From positions 1-64,000 of the forward strand of contig PKFB01000080.1 in assembly GCA_002919305.1 (NCBI GenBank): DNA of 64,000 bases. The letters run 5' to 3'. Under the pieces are notes generated by a model that did no database searches, had not been told where the DNA came from, and saw only the letters and a program-made list of their open reading frames with translations. The DNA comes from Actinomycetales bacterium (GTDB lineage Bacteria; Actinomycetota; Actinomycetes; Mycobacteriales; Micromonosporaceae). Within the stretch, counting starts at the first letter, position 1; every line of letters begins with the position of its first letter. The position numbers were made by a program, and so were the translations under genes. Shown piece after piece: positions 54,501 to 62,677 of this stretch.

Positions 54501-55442
54501 AGGCGCGTGGGGATCATAGGACAACGCGAGTGTCGTCTTATGTGGTGGTCATACCTGTATTGTGAATATTCCTCATTAGGGTTGTATGGCGCGATATGCG
54601 GGGTGTTCCTTCTGGGATTGTGTAGCGGTCAGGGATTGCGGCGACGCCTCGTAGAGCACGGCGGTGGCCTGTACAGGGTGATCTGAGAGCAGGCAGTTTC
54701 ACTCAGCGGCTGCTGTCGGAAAGCGACGCCGACGCGGCTTGATACACATCCGTCTCGCCGTCAACCGGTGTGTGCACAGAAGCTTGTGGAAAGAAAGGAG
54801 TCGGTGTCACCGATGCGGGTGCGGCGCCTCCAGGATGGAGGCATCGCGGTGACGCGTATCGTGGGCGGCTTGTACGACGACCGGCAAACCTTACTAGGGC
54901 GGTGAGGGCAGCCCATTCGGCGATGGCTGTCGATGGCAACGACAGTCATCGCCACTAGTGCTGTCAGACGACATTTACGTGCTGAGTGCGGCTACCGGTT
55001 TCGTGGCGGCGTCACTGGTCAACGTTAACCCCACCAATTCAGAGAGCAACACATCCGTTCCGCTTATCGGACCGAAAGTCGAACGACAGTAGTGCTTTCG
55101 TACCACTCGGGCACCCTGGGGCAGGACACGGTGTGGTGGCGAACGGTTGAGGGACCGAGCCAAGGTGCCGTGCCATCCGATCGTTTGCCGTCCAGTTCGC
55201 GTTTCCACGGCAACATGAACCTTATTCAGAGGCCAATTCCTCCGCTGCTCCAGCCGGTTGCGGGACAAGGCCTGAATAAGGCATGGCATCCCGCTGGCCC
55301 CATACGGAGCGGAGCCCGTGACTGAAGGCGGACGATGGGATCCCTATAGCCCACGGAATTCTTGATGAGCTACGGCTATGCGAATGCCGCGACGACGCGG
55401 GACAGCAAGCCAAGCGCTGGTCGTGGGCGGTGTACAGATCCA
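54501..55442. other. Unassigned, decayed-looking region
   Basis: 942 bases in which no frame shows a recognisable family, ribosome site and sensible codon use together. A 48-codon plus-strand frame (54540-54686) has one hydrophobic patch, and plus and minus frames of 70-105 codons overlap at 54975-55325. On the minus strand TATGAT (54517-54512) lies just before the start of the broken gene at 54500 and may be its -10 element. Possibly remains of further genes of the ATPase island. Confidence 0.4.
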
Positions 55443-55736
55443 TCAGGAGGATTGGGTGACGGTACGGTAGGCGTCCTCCACCCTGGCGGCGAAAGCGACT
55501 TCGGTTGCTGTGATGACCTGCTCAGGTCCACCAAGCCGGATCTCGGTACGGCCGTTATAGCGGCGGATGAGAGGACGCAGATGCATAGCGTCGGCGAATA
55601 CCTTGATCCGCTCGGTAAGGTCGGCGTGCTGTGCCTCATCCAGCTCCAAGGTGCGATGGATCTGATGGGCGTCTCCTGTCCAACCTCCCAATTGCGCGAG
55701 CGCGTCACGGAGAACTTTCTGAGTCAGTGATGACAT
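55443..55736 (-). CDS. Pterin-4a-carbinolamine dehydratase-like protein
   Basis: 97 residues from an ATG with CGGAGGAATGGG upstream. The order matches PCD/DCoH: LGGWTGDAHQIHRTLELD, then helix ADLTERIKVFADAMHLRP, strand RRYNGRTEIRLG and a final helix ATEVAFAARVEDAYRTV. The usual active site has E/A-x-x-H-H-P; here it is M-H-L-R-P, keeping the first histidine and the proline but not the second histidine. Activity is therefore doubtful, and a binding role is possible. It diverges from the NUDIX gene. Confidence 0.68.
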   Translation of the reverse strand: MSSLTQKVLRDALAQLGGWTGDAHQIHRTLELDEAQHADLTERIKVFADAMHLRPLIRRYNGRTEIRLGGPEQVITATEVAFAARVEDAYRTVTQSS

Positions 55737-55965
55737 CCCATTCCTCCGAGGCGTCCTTGTCGCCGGTTTGTGACCGAATCGCCGCCACGCCGTTACCGTC
55801 GGTCTCTCGAGTTTGCACGCTGTCACAGCCGCTGTCCACGCTGACATTCGACCCAGAGATGGACTATCCGGAATCGCGCTACCAACATGTCACTTTGATC
55901 TGGCACTCTTGAGCGTCGTGTGTAATGAACCAAGCGAACAGGATCCAACACGGGTCGTGAACCAG

Positions 55966-56406
55966 ATGAACATAGCTGAGTCGGCGAGCACTTCAGAAAC
56001 GGACACGGGGGCCGTTACTGTGATCGTCGGCGCGGCCATTCTTGACGGTGGACGCGTGTTGGCTTGTTCTCGCCTTGCGCCACCAGAAGTAGCGGGTATG
56101 TGGGAATTCCCGGGAGGCAAGGTCGATCCCGGTGAGACTGAACAGGAAGCACTGATCCGTGAGTGCATAGAGGAGCTAGGTGTCCGCATTGAGGTCTTCG
56201 ACCGGATCGGTGATGACATTCCGCTGACCCACGGCCGCGCGGTGCTCAAGGTGTGGACCGCCCGTCTGCTTGATGGGGTGCCTTACCCCCACGAGCATGG
56301 CGAACTGCGATGGCTCGCCGCCGATGAGTTGGACAGTGTTCCATGGCTACCCGCCGACGCGCCGATCGTTACTGCGTTGCGAGCCTACCTGGACCAGCAA
56401 AGATGA
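55966..56406 (+). CDS. NUDIX hydrolase, MutT-like 8-oxo-dGTP diphosphatase
   Basis: 146 residues from the ATG at 55966 (a GTG three codons earlier is possible; no clear ribosome site). The NUDIX box is complete: GGKVDPGETEQEALIRECIEELGV (G-x5-E-x7-R-E-x2-E-E-x-G) preceded by MWEFP. The opening VIVGAAILDGGRVLACSR and closing GELRWLAADELDSVPWLPAD fit the MutT subgroup, which cleanses oxidised nucleotides; CTP pyrophosphohydrolases look similar. Divergent from the pterin-dehydratase-like gene, with 229 bases between starts. Confidence 0.87.
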   Translation: MNIAESASTSETDTGAVTVIVGAAILDGGRVLACSRLAPPEVAGMWEFPGGKVDPGETEQEALIRECIEELGVRIEVFDRIGDDIPLTHGRAVLKVWTARLLDGVPYPHEHGELRWLAADELDSVPWLPADAPIVTALRAYLDQQR

Positions 56407-56566
56407 GGGAGAGGCTGGGGTGCCGGGTTACCGACCTGCTGCGATCGGCGCGAGCACGGTGGGCTCGGATCCGCGTCCGATACCCAACTATCGACTATCC
56501 GACACAGATCCGAGCCTGGCCACCGTGGTGTGAGCGAGCCGATGTCTGCGGGAATGCGCCAACGGC

Positions 56567-57322
56567 TCAGGAACGACGACGGAAGATTTTGCTGCCGAGC
56601 CAGACCAAGGGGTCGTAGCGGCGATCGACCACCCGTTCCTTCATCGGGATGATCCCGTTGTCGGTGATCTTGATGTGTTCGGGGCAGACCTCGGTGCAGC
56701 ATTTGGTGATGTTGCAGTAGCCCAGTCCTTGTTCTGCCTGCGCGAACTCTTTCCGATCCTTCCGGGTGTCAAGTGGGTGCATGTCCAGTTCGGCGGCCCG
56801 GATGAACAGGCGTGGACCGGCGAACACCCGCTTGTTCTCCTCATGGTCGCGGGTGACATGGCAGGTGTTCTGGCACAGGAAGCACTCGATGCACTTGCGG
56901 AACTCCTGCGAACGCTCCACGTCGACCTGCATCATCCGGTACTCGCCCGGCCTCAGGTCCGGCGGCGGTGCGAACGCCGGTATCTGCCGCGCCTTCTCGT
57001 AGTTGTAGGACACGTCCGTCACCAGGTCGCGGATCACCGGGAACGTGCGCAGCGGGGTGACGGTCACCGTCTCATCCGGTGCGAACACGCTCATACGGGT
57101 CATACACATCAACCGCGGCTTACCGTTGATCTCAGCCGAGCACGAACCACACTTGCCGGCCTTGCAGTTCCACCGCACCGCGAGGTCCGGTGCCTGGGTG
57201 GCCTGCAAGCGGTGGATCACATCGAGGACGACCTCACCCTCGTTGACCTCGACCTGGTAGTCCACGAGCGCGCCGCCGGTCTCGTCACCGCGCCAGATCC
57301 GGAAATCACGCATCGTGCTCAT
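56567..57322 (-). CDS. sdhB: Succinate dehydrogenase iron-sulfur subunit (Sdh1 type)
   Basis: 251 residues. The N-terminal plant-type ferredoxin domain has CKAGKCGSCSAEINGKPRLMC for [2Fe-2S]. The C-terminal domain has C-I-E-C-F-L-C-Q-N-T-C and a second group Y-C-N-I-T-K-C-C-T-E-V-C-P for the remaining clusters. It passes electrons from SdhA flavin towards the membrane anchor. It overlaps sdhA by four bases. The set matches the mycobacterial Sdh1 locus (Rv0247c-Rv0249c type). Confidence 0.93.
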   Translation of the reverse strand: MSTMRDFRIWRGDETGGALVDYQVEVNEGEVVLDVIHRLQATQAPDLAVRWNCKAGKCGSCSAEINGKPRLMCMTRMSVFAPDETVTVTPLRTFPVIRDLVTDVSYNYEKARQIPAFAPPPDLRPGEYRMMQVDVERSQEFRKCIECFLCQNTCHVTRDHEENKRVFAGPRLFIRAAELDMHPLDTRKDRKEFAQAEQGLGYCNITKCCTEVCPEHIKITDNGIIPMKERVVDRRYDPLVWLGSKIFRRRS

Positions 57323-59307
57323 CGGCTGGTGCCCTCCTTACCGTCCGCGGTGCTGCCAGACCGTCCAGCGCCGAACTCAGCGCCCGCTTCGACCCCCGAC
57401 TGTCCAATGGCGGATTCCGTCATGTCCGATTCCAGGACGGCCAGCTCCTCCTCGGTCATGTACTTACGCAGTTCCTCGATGTCGAACAGCCGCAGCAGCT
57501 CCACCGGCATCGCCGGCAAAGGCCGGTGTTCCACCACAACGGTGTCGCCCCGCAGGGAACAGACCAGATTGATGCGCCGCCACGCTGGATCCATATCGGG
57601 GTAGTCGTCACGGGTGTGACCGCCCCGGCTCTCCTTCCGCTCCAACGCGGCCCGGGCCACACACTCACTGACCAGCAGCATGTTGCGCAGGTCCAACGCC
57701 AGGTGCCAGGCCGGGTTGTATCGGCGTCCGCCGGTGACCGACACCTTCTTGGCGCGTTCCTTCAGCTCCGCCAGCCTCACCAGCGCCTGCTCCAGCTCAT
57801 CGGCGCGCCGGATGATGCCGACCAGGTCGTTCATGACCTGCTGGAGCTCCTGCTGCAACGCGTACGGGTTCTCCCCGGACTCGGTGGCGAACGGCGCCAA
57901 CGCGGTCTCCACCGCGGCCGCTACCGCGGACTCCGGCACCTGCGGCAGATCACCCACCACAGAGGAGTGGTACGCGGCGGCAGCGGCTCCTGCCCGCCGT
58001 CCGAAAACCAGCAGGTCCGACAGCGAGTTGCCCCCCAGCCGGTTGGAACCGTGCATGCCACCGGCCACCTCACCGGCCGCGAACAGGCCGGGGACCGAGG
58101 CCGCGGTCGAGTCGGGGTCGACATCCACACCGCCCATCACGTAGTGGCAGGTCGGGCCGACCTCCATCGGTTCGGCGGTGATGTCCACGTCGGCCAGTTC
58201 CTTGAACTGGTGATACATCGACGGCAGACGACGCCGGATCACCTCGGCCGGCATCCGGGTAGAGACATCCAGGAACACCCCACCATGGGGGGAGCCTCGA
58301 CCCGCCTTGACCTCGGCGTTGATGGCCCGGGCCACCTCGTCACGCGGCAGCAGCTCCGGGGGACGCCGGTTGTTGTCGGGGTCGTCGTACCAGCGGTCGG
58401 CCTCCTCTTCGGTCTCGGCGTACTGGGAGCGGAACACGTCCGGCACGTAGTCGAACATGAAGCGCCGCCCCTCGGAGTTGAGCAGGACACCGCCGTCACC
58501 ACGTACCGACTCGGTGACCAGGATCCCCTTCACCGACGGCGGCCAGACCATGCCGGTGGGGTGGAACTGGACGAACTCCATATTCACCAGCGACGCGCCC
58601 GCCCGCAGCGCCAGCGCGTGACCGTCCCCGGTGTACTCCCAGGAATTGGAGGTCACCTTGTAGGACTTGCCGATACCGCCGGTGGCCAGCACGACCGCCG
58701 GGGCCTGGAACAGCACGAACTGGCCACTTTCTCGCCGGTACCCGAACGCTCCCGCGACGCGACCGATCTCATCGAGCAGGATCTCGGTGATCGTGCACTC
58801 CGCGTACACCTCGATGCAGCCGTCGCTGTCGGGGTTGGCGTCATCCTCCTGCTGCAGGGCGACCACCTTTTGCTGCAGGGTACGGATCAACTCCAGGCCG
58901 GTTCGGTCACCCACGTGTGCCAGTCGCGGGTACTGGTGCCCTCCGAAGTTTCGCTGCGAGATCTTCCCGTCGGGGGTGCGGTCGAACAACGCGCCATAGG
59001 TCTCCAGCTCCCAGATCCGGTCCGGGGCCTCCTTGGCGTGCAGCTCGGCCATCCGCCAGTGGTTGAGGAACTTGCCGCCCCGCATCGTGTCCTGGAAGTG
59101 CACTTTCCAGTTGTCGCGGGGATTGACGTTGCCCATCGCGGCGGCGGCGCCCCCTTCGGCCATCACCGTGTGGGCCTTACCGAACAGGGATTTACACACG
59201 ACCGCGGTGCGTTTGCCGTGCAGTCGTGCCTCGATCGCCGCGCGCAGCCCGGCGCCACCGGCGCCGATGACCACGACGTCAAAGGAGAGTCGTTCGATCT
59301 CGGTCAT
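57319..59307 (-). CDS. sdhA: Succinate dehydrogenase flavoprotein subunit (Sdh1 type)
   Basis: 662 residues. FAD-binding VVVIGAGGAGLRAAIEA at the N-terminus, with HTVMAEGGAAAAMGN as the flavinylation-histidine region. The active-site stretches are VQFHPTGM, TESVRGDGGVLLN and HYVMGGVDVD; the C-terminal NRLGGNSLSDLLVFGRRAG is also present. It oxidises succinate to fumarate. Operon order is sdhC-sdhA-sdhB on the minus strand. The C-terminal ~30 residues are acidic and poorly conserved. Confidence 0.94.
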   Translation of the reverse strand: MTEIERLSFDVVVIGAGGAGLRAAIEARLHGKRTAVVCKSLFGKAHTVMAEGGAAAAMGNVNPRDNWKVHFQDTMRGGKFLNHWRMAELHAKEAPDRIWELETYGALFDRTPDGKISQRNFGGHQYPRLAHVGDRTGLELIRTLQQKVVALQQEDDANPDSDGCIEVYAECTITEILLDEIGRVAGAFGYRRESGQFVLFQAPAVVLATGGIGKSYKVTSNSWEYTGDGHALALRAGASLVNMEFVQFHPTGMVWPPSVKGILVTESVRGDGGVLLNSEGRRFMFDYVPDVFRSQYAETEEEADRWYDDPDNNRRPPELLPRDEVARAINAEVKAGRGSPHGGVFLDVSTRMPAEVIRRRLPSMYHQFKELADVDITAEPMEVGPTCHYVMGGVDVDPDSTAASVPGLFAAGEVAGGMHGSNRLGGNSLSDLLVFGRRAGAAAAAYHSSVVGDLPQVPESAVAAAVETALAPFATESGENPYALQQELQQVMNDLVGIIRRADELEQALVRLAELKERAKKVSVTGGRRYNPAWHLALDLRNMLLVSECVARAALERKESRGGHTRDDYPDMDPAWRRINLVCSLRGDTVVVEHRPLPAMPVELLRLFDIEELRKYMTEEELAVLESDMTESAIGQSGVEAGAEFGAGRSGSTADGKEGTSR

Positions 59308-59318
59308 CGTCGGTCACC

Positions 59319-60125
59319 TCAGTTGTAAAAGCGCAGGTCGGAGAACCACTCAGCCGAGACCGCCATGACGTAGGCATCGGTCAGAACCAAAGTCCCCAGC
59401 GTGATCCAGGCGAACTGCATATGTCGGGCGTTGAGCTTGGAGACCTGGGTCCAGGCCCAGTAGCGCACCGGGTGGCGGGAGAAGTGCCGTAGGCGACCGC
59501 CGACGATGTGCCGGCAGGAGTGGCAGGAGAGGGTGTACGCCCACAGCAGGAGCACATTGCCCAGCAGGATCAGGTTGCCGAGGCCAATGCCGAATCCGTC
59601 GGCGGTGTTGAAGGCCAGGAGGGCGTCGTAGGTGTTGATCAGGGAAATGATCAGTGCGGCGTAGAAGAAGTAGCGGTGGAAGTTCTGAAGCACCAGGGGG
59701 AACCGGGTTTCCCCGGTGTACTTCGCGTGCGGTTCAGCGACCGCGCACGCGGGTGGCGACAGCCAGAAGGAGCGGTAGTACGCCCGTCGGTAGTAGTAGC
59801 AGGTGAGCCGGAACGCGAGCAGGAACGGCAGCGAGATGACGGCCAGCGGGATGAACCCGGGGAACTCCGGAAGAGGACGTCCGAAGTGCGCCGCCTCCGG
59901 AATACAGGACTGGCTCATGCAGGGTGAGTAGAACGGGGTCAGGTAGTGATAGTCGTCGACCCAGTAATACCTGCCCATAAAGGCGCGGATCGTCGCGTAC
60001 ACCACGAAGGCGAGCAGGCCCAGGACTGTCAGCAGCGGCGCGAGCCACCACCGGTCGGTACGTAGCGTCCGGGCGGTGATCTTTGCCCGTGAACGCACCT
60101 CCGTACCAGTTGCCGTTGTCGTCAT
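59319..60125 (-). CDS. sdhC: Succinate dehydrogenase membrane anchor (Sdh1 type)
   Basis: 268 residues with about five hydrophobic segments, for example WLAPLLTVLGLLAFVVYATI, FIPLAVISLPFLLAFRL and GLGNLILLGNVLLLWAYTL. It is longer than ordinary SdhC and carries inserted cysteines (PCMSQSCIPEA) and a CHSCRH motif. It resembles the single-anchor subunit of the mycobacterial Sdh1 complex more than a classical SdhC/SdhD pair. It should bind quinone in the membrane. Heme content is uncertain. First gene of the sdh operon. Confidence 0.87.
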   Translation of the reverse strand: MTTTATGTEVRSRAKITARTLRTDRWWLAPLLTVLGLLAFVVYATIRAFMGRYYWVDDYHYLTPFYSPCMSQSCIPEAAHFGRPLPEFPGFIPLAVISLPFLLAFRLTCYYYRRAYYRSFWLSPPACAVAEPHAKYTGETRFPLVLQNFHRYFFYAALIISLINTYDALLAFNTADGFGIGLGNLILLGNVLLLWAYTLSCHSCRHIVGGRLRHFSRHPVRYWAWTQVSKLNARHMQFAWITLGTLVLTDAYVMAVSAEWFSDLRFYN

Positions 60126-60395
60126 AGATCTTGCTCCCTTGAGAGGGTGTGTCTGGGGGACTTAAAAGGCCACGCTACGCCGTGAACCGTCTGTTTTGCG
60201 TGCTCTGTAACTTCGTCACGGACATTAGTACGGAGTCATTGTGTGGATATCACCAGGTATGCCTGATGTGTCTCTCAGGGATTTCTCAGACCGCTCTCAG
60301 ACGAGATGGGCGAGGCCGGGGCAGACTCGGATACCGCGTACCCGACGGGCGGACGCGTGACCTGCCGGGACGTGACCGACAGCGGGAGAGGTCTG
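60126..60395. other. Divergent region between the sdh operon and the two-component system
   Basis: 270 bases holding promoters for both directions. No operator stands out; CTCAGGGATTTCTCAGACCGCTCTCAGAC contains three CTCAG repeats that could be response-regulator boxes. Confidence 0.35.
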
Positions 60396-61115
60396 ATGAA
60401 TGTGCAGGTGCTCCCTCCACGGGGTGGAGCCGAACCGGTGGCGACGGTCCTGGTCGTCGATGACGAAGCCGCGATCACCGAACTGGTAGGGATGGCTTTG
60501 CGTTACGAAGGCTTCGCCGTGACGCTGGCGGCGACCGGCCGGGAGGCGATCCGCGTCGCCCAGGAGATCCGCGTTGACCTGGTGGTGCTCGACGTGATGC
60601 TGCCCGACCTGACCGGCTTGGAGGTGTGTCAACGGTTACGGGCCTGGCGTGATGTCCCTGTGGTGTTCCTGACCGCGCGGGACGCCACCGCTGACAAAAT
60701 CACCGGACTCACCCTGGGCGGGGACGACTATGTGACCAAGCCGTTCTCCGTCGATGAGCTGATCGCCCGGATCCGGGCGGTGCTGCGCCGTAGCGGACGC
60801 CTCGGCACCGACTCCACAGTCCGGTACGCCGACCTTGTACTGGATGAGGACGCCTATGAGGTGACTCGGCACGGGATCCGGATCGAGTTGACGCCGACCG
60901 AGTTCAAACTGCTGCGGTACTTAGCGCACAACGCCGGGCGGGTGTTGTCCAAGGCACAGATCCTCGACCATGTGTGGCAGTACGACTTCGGCGGTAACGA
61001 CAACGTGGTCGAGGCGTACATCAGTTATCTGCGCAAGAAGGTGGATCGGTTCTCTCCGCCTCTCATCCACACCGTGCGTGGGGTCGGTTACAGTCTGCGG
61101 TTGCCGCGGAGGTGA
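60396..61115 (+). CDS. OmpR/PhoB-family response regulator
   Basis: 239 residues from an ATG with GGGAGAGG upstream. The receiver domain has VLVVDDEAAITELVGMAL, the phosphoacceptor aspartate in VVLDVMLPDLTGLEV, the threonine in VFLTARD and the lysine in DDYVTKPFSVDEL. The winged-helix output is LTPTEFKLLRYLAHNAGRVLS, then VVEAYISYLRKKVD. It pairs with the histidine kinase gene next to it, and the MMPL transporter after that is a plausible target. It resembles mycobacterial TrcR-type regulators; the signal is unknown. Confidence 0.93.
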   Translation: MNVQVLPPRGGAEPVATVLVVDDEAAITELVGMALRYEGFAVTLAATGREAIRVAQEIRVDLVVLDVMLPDLTGLEVCQRLRAWRDVPVVFLTARDATADKITGLTLGGDDYVTKPFSVDELIARIRAVLRRSGRLGTDSTVRYADLVLDEDAYEVTRHGIRIELTPTEFKLLRYLAHNAGRVLSKAQILDHVWQYDFGGNDNVVEAYISYLRKKVDRFSPPLIHTVRGVGYSLRLPRR

Positions 61116-61120
61116 GAGGG

Positions 61121-62536
61121 ATGGCGCGCCTGTGGAGGCGTCGGACCCGCGGCCGCTCCCTGCGGGTCCGACTGATCGGTATCGTCATCGCCTCGGTAGC
61201 GGCCGGGCTGCACCTGCAGGGCGGTGGGATCTTCGCCGCAGTTCAAGACAACCTCATCGATCAGTTGGATCGCGAGCTGGACCAGGAAAGCGAGGACGTC
61301 AAACGGATCCTGGCGACGACACCAGATCCCAGCGACGCCGACTTCACCCGCATGGCGGCCGGCCTGAGCTACCTACTGCTGTCCTCACCAGACGGTCGGG
61401 TACGCGGGGAGTGGCGGGCCCCCAACGCCCCACAGGCACCCGTGCTGCCTGCCCGGTTGCCGTTCGGTGATTCTGGTGTAGCCCGGTTCACCAGCTCCGA
61501 TGACCGAGACTCTCCACAGTGGAGGGTGCGTGCGGAGGTCCTGCCGGAAGGCCTGCTGGTGGCCGCCGAACCACTCGACCGGTTCGACCAGGGACGTTTC
61601 ATGGGGGTCCTGGTCGGCTCCGGTGCGGTCACCCTGGCCGTGATCGGTTTCATCGGTGGTCGGCTGGTACGCCGGGGCATGCGCCCCTTAGACGAGATCG
61701 GCGCGATCGCCCAGGCGATCGGGGCCGGAGAGCTGTCCCGCCGCATCCCCACACGGTCCTACACCGAGATCAACCGGCTCGCCGCCGCCCTCAACGCGAT
61801 GCTGGGACGGTTGGAGACAGCCTTCCGGGAGAAGGAAGCCTCCGAGGAGCGGCTGCGGCGGTTCATCGCCGATGCCTCCCATGAGCTGCGTACCCCTTTG
61901 ACCTCCATCCGGGGCTACGCGGAGATGTTCCGCCGAGGCGCCGCGGCGGACCCGGCGGATCTCGCCGTCGCGATGCGCCGGATCGAGGAGGAGTCCGCCC
62001 GGATGAGCGCGTTGGTGGAGGAGTTGCTGCTGCTGGCGCGCTTAGATTCCGCCCCTGAACCCTCCGCGCTGTCCCATGAGCCGGTGGATCTCGCGGCGCT
62101 CGCGGTGGACGCGGTGGCCGACGCGACCGCCGTCGAACCGACCCGCCCGATCACCTACCTCGGACCTGACACTCTTATGGTGTCCGGCGATGAATCCCAA
62201 CTGCGGCAGGTGCTGGGGAACCTGCTCAGCAACGTGCGGCGGCACACCCCTCCCGACACCGCTGCGGTCGTCCGTCTCTCCGAACGGGATGGCCGGGCCC
62301 ACCTTGAGGTGATCGATAGCGGCCCTGGGGTGCCCCAACAGCTGCGGGAACGGATCTTCGAGCGGTTCTACCGCGCTGACCCGTCGCGTACTCGGGCTCG
62401 GGGTGGCGCCGGACTCGGGCTGGCCATTGTCGCGGCCGTGGTAGCGGCCCACGGTGGACGTTGCGGGGTCGAGGTGGCTGATCCGGCCTCCGGGACCGGT
62501 GCCTGCTTCTGGTTCGAGATACCGGTCGCGCCTTAA
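61121..62536 (+). CDS. Sensor histidine kinase
   Basis: 471 residues from the ATG at 61121 with GGAGG seven bases before it; a GTG overlapping the regulator stop is the alternative. The N-terminal span is near residues 15-40 and the extracytoplasmic sensor region is ~130 residues. The second span is GVLVGSGAVTLAVIGFIGG, followed by HAMP and the H-box FIADASHELRTPLTSIRGY. The ATPase part has NLLSNVRRHTPP, VIDSGPGVP, FERFYRADPSR and GLGLAIVAAVV. A complete kinase for the adjacent response regulator. Confidence 0.93.
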   Translation: MARLWRRRTRGRSLRVRLIGIVIASVAAGLHLQGGGIFAAVQDNLIDQLDRELDQESEDVKRILATTPDPSDADFTRMAAGLSYLLLSSPDGRVRGEWRAPNAPQAPVLPARLPFGDSGVARFTSSDDRDSPQWRVRAEVLPEGLLVAAEPLDRFDQGRFMGVLVGSGAVTLAVIGFIGGRLVRRGMRPLDEIGAIAQAIGAGELSRRIPTRSYTEINRLAAALNAMLGRLETAFREKEASEERLRRFIADASHELRTPLTSIRGYAEMFRRGAAADPADLAVAMRRIEEESARMSALVEELLLLARLDSAPEPSALSHEPVDLAALAVDAVADATAVEPTRPITYLGPDTLMVSGDESQLRQVLGNLLSNVRRHTPPDTAAVVRLSERDGRAHLEVIDSGPGVPQQLRERIFERFYRADPSRTRARGGAGLGLAIVAAVVAAHGGRCGVEVADPASGTGACFWFEIPVAP

Positions 62537-62677
62537 AGCCGGCCAGGATCCCCGGCCGGGAGCCGAGTAGGGAAAACGCGAGGAAGCACGCCTCACCGCC
62601 ACCCCCGTTCTGAAGCTCTCAGCCGCCTCTCAGGTCGCCTTCACGGGCTGACAAGGCCAGATCGGTGGGGTGGAGGC

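Noticed and set aside
54239..54502. Plus-strand ORF of 87 codons
   Set aside because: It mirrors the broken small gene on the minus strand, whose continuous protein-like reading and operon overlap are far stronger.
54975..55325. Overlapping minus-strand (104 codon) and plus-strand (77 codon) ORFs
   Set aside because: Neither has a ribosome site, a recognisable domain or convincing codon use; treated as decayed or non-coding DNA.
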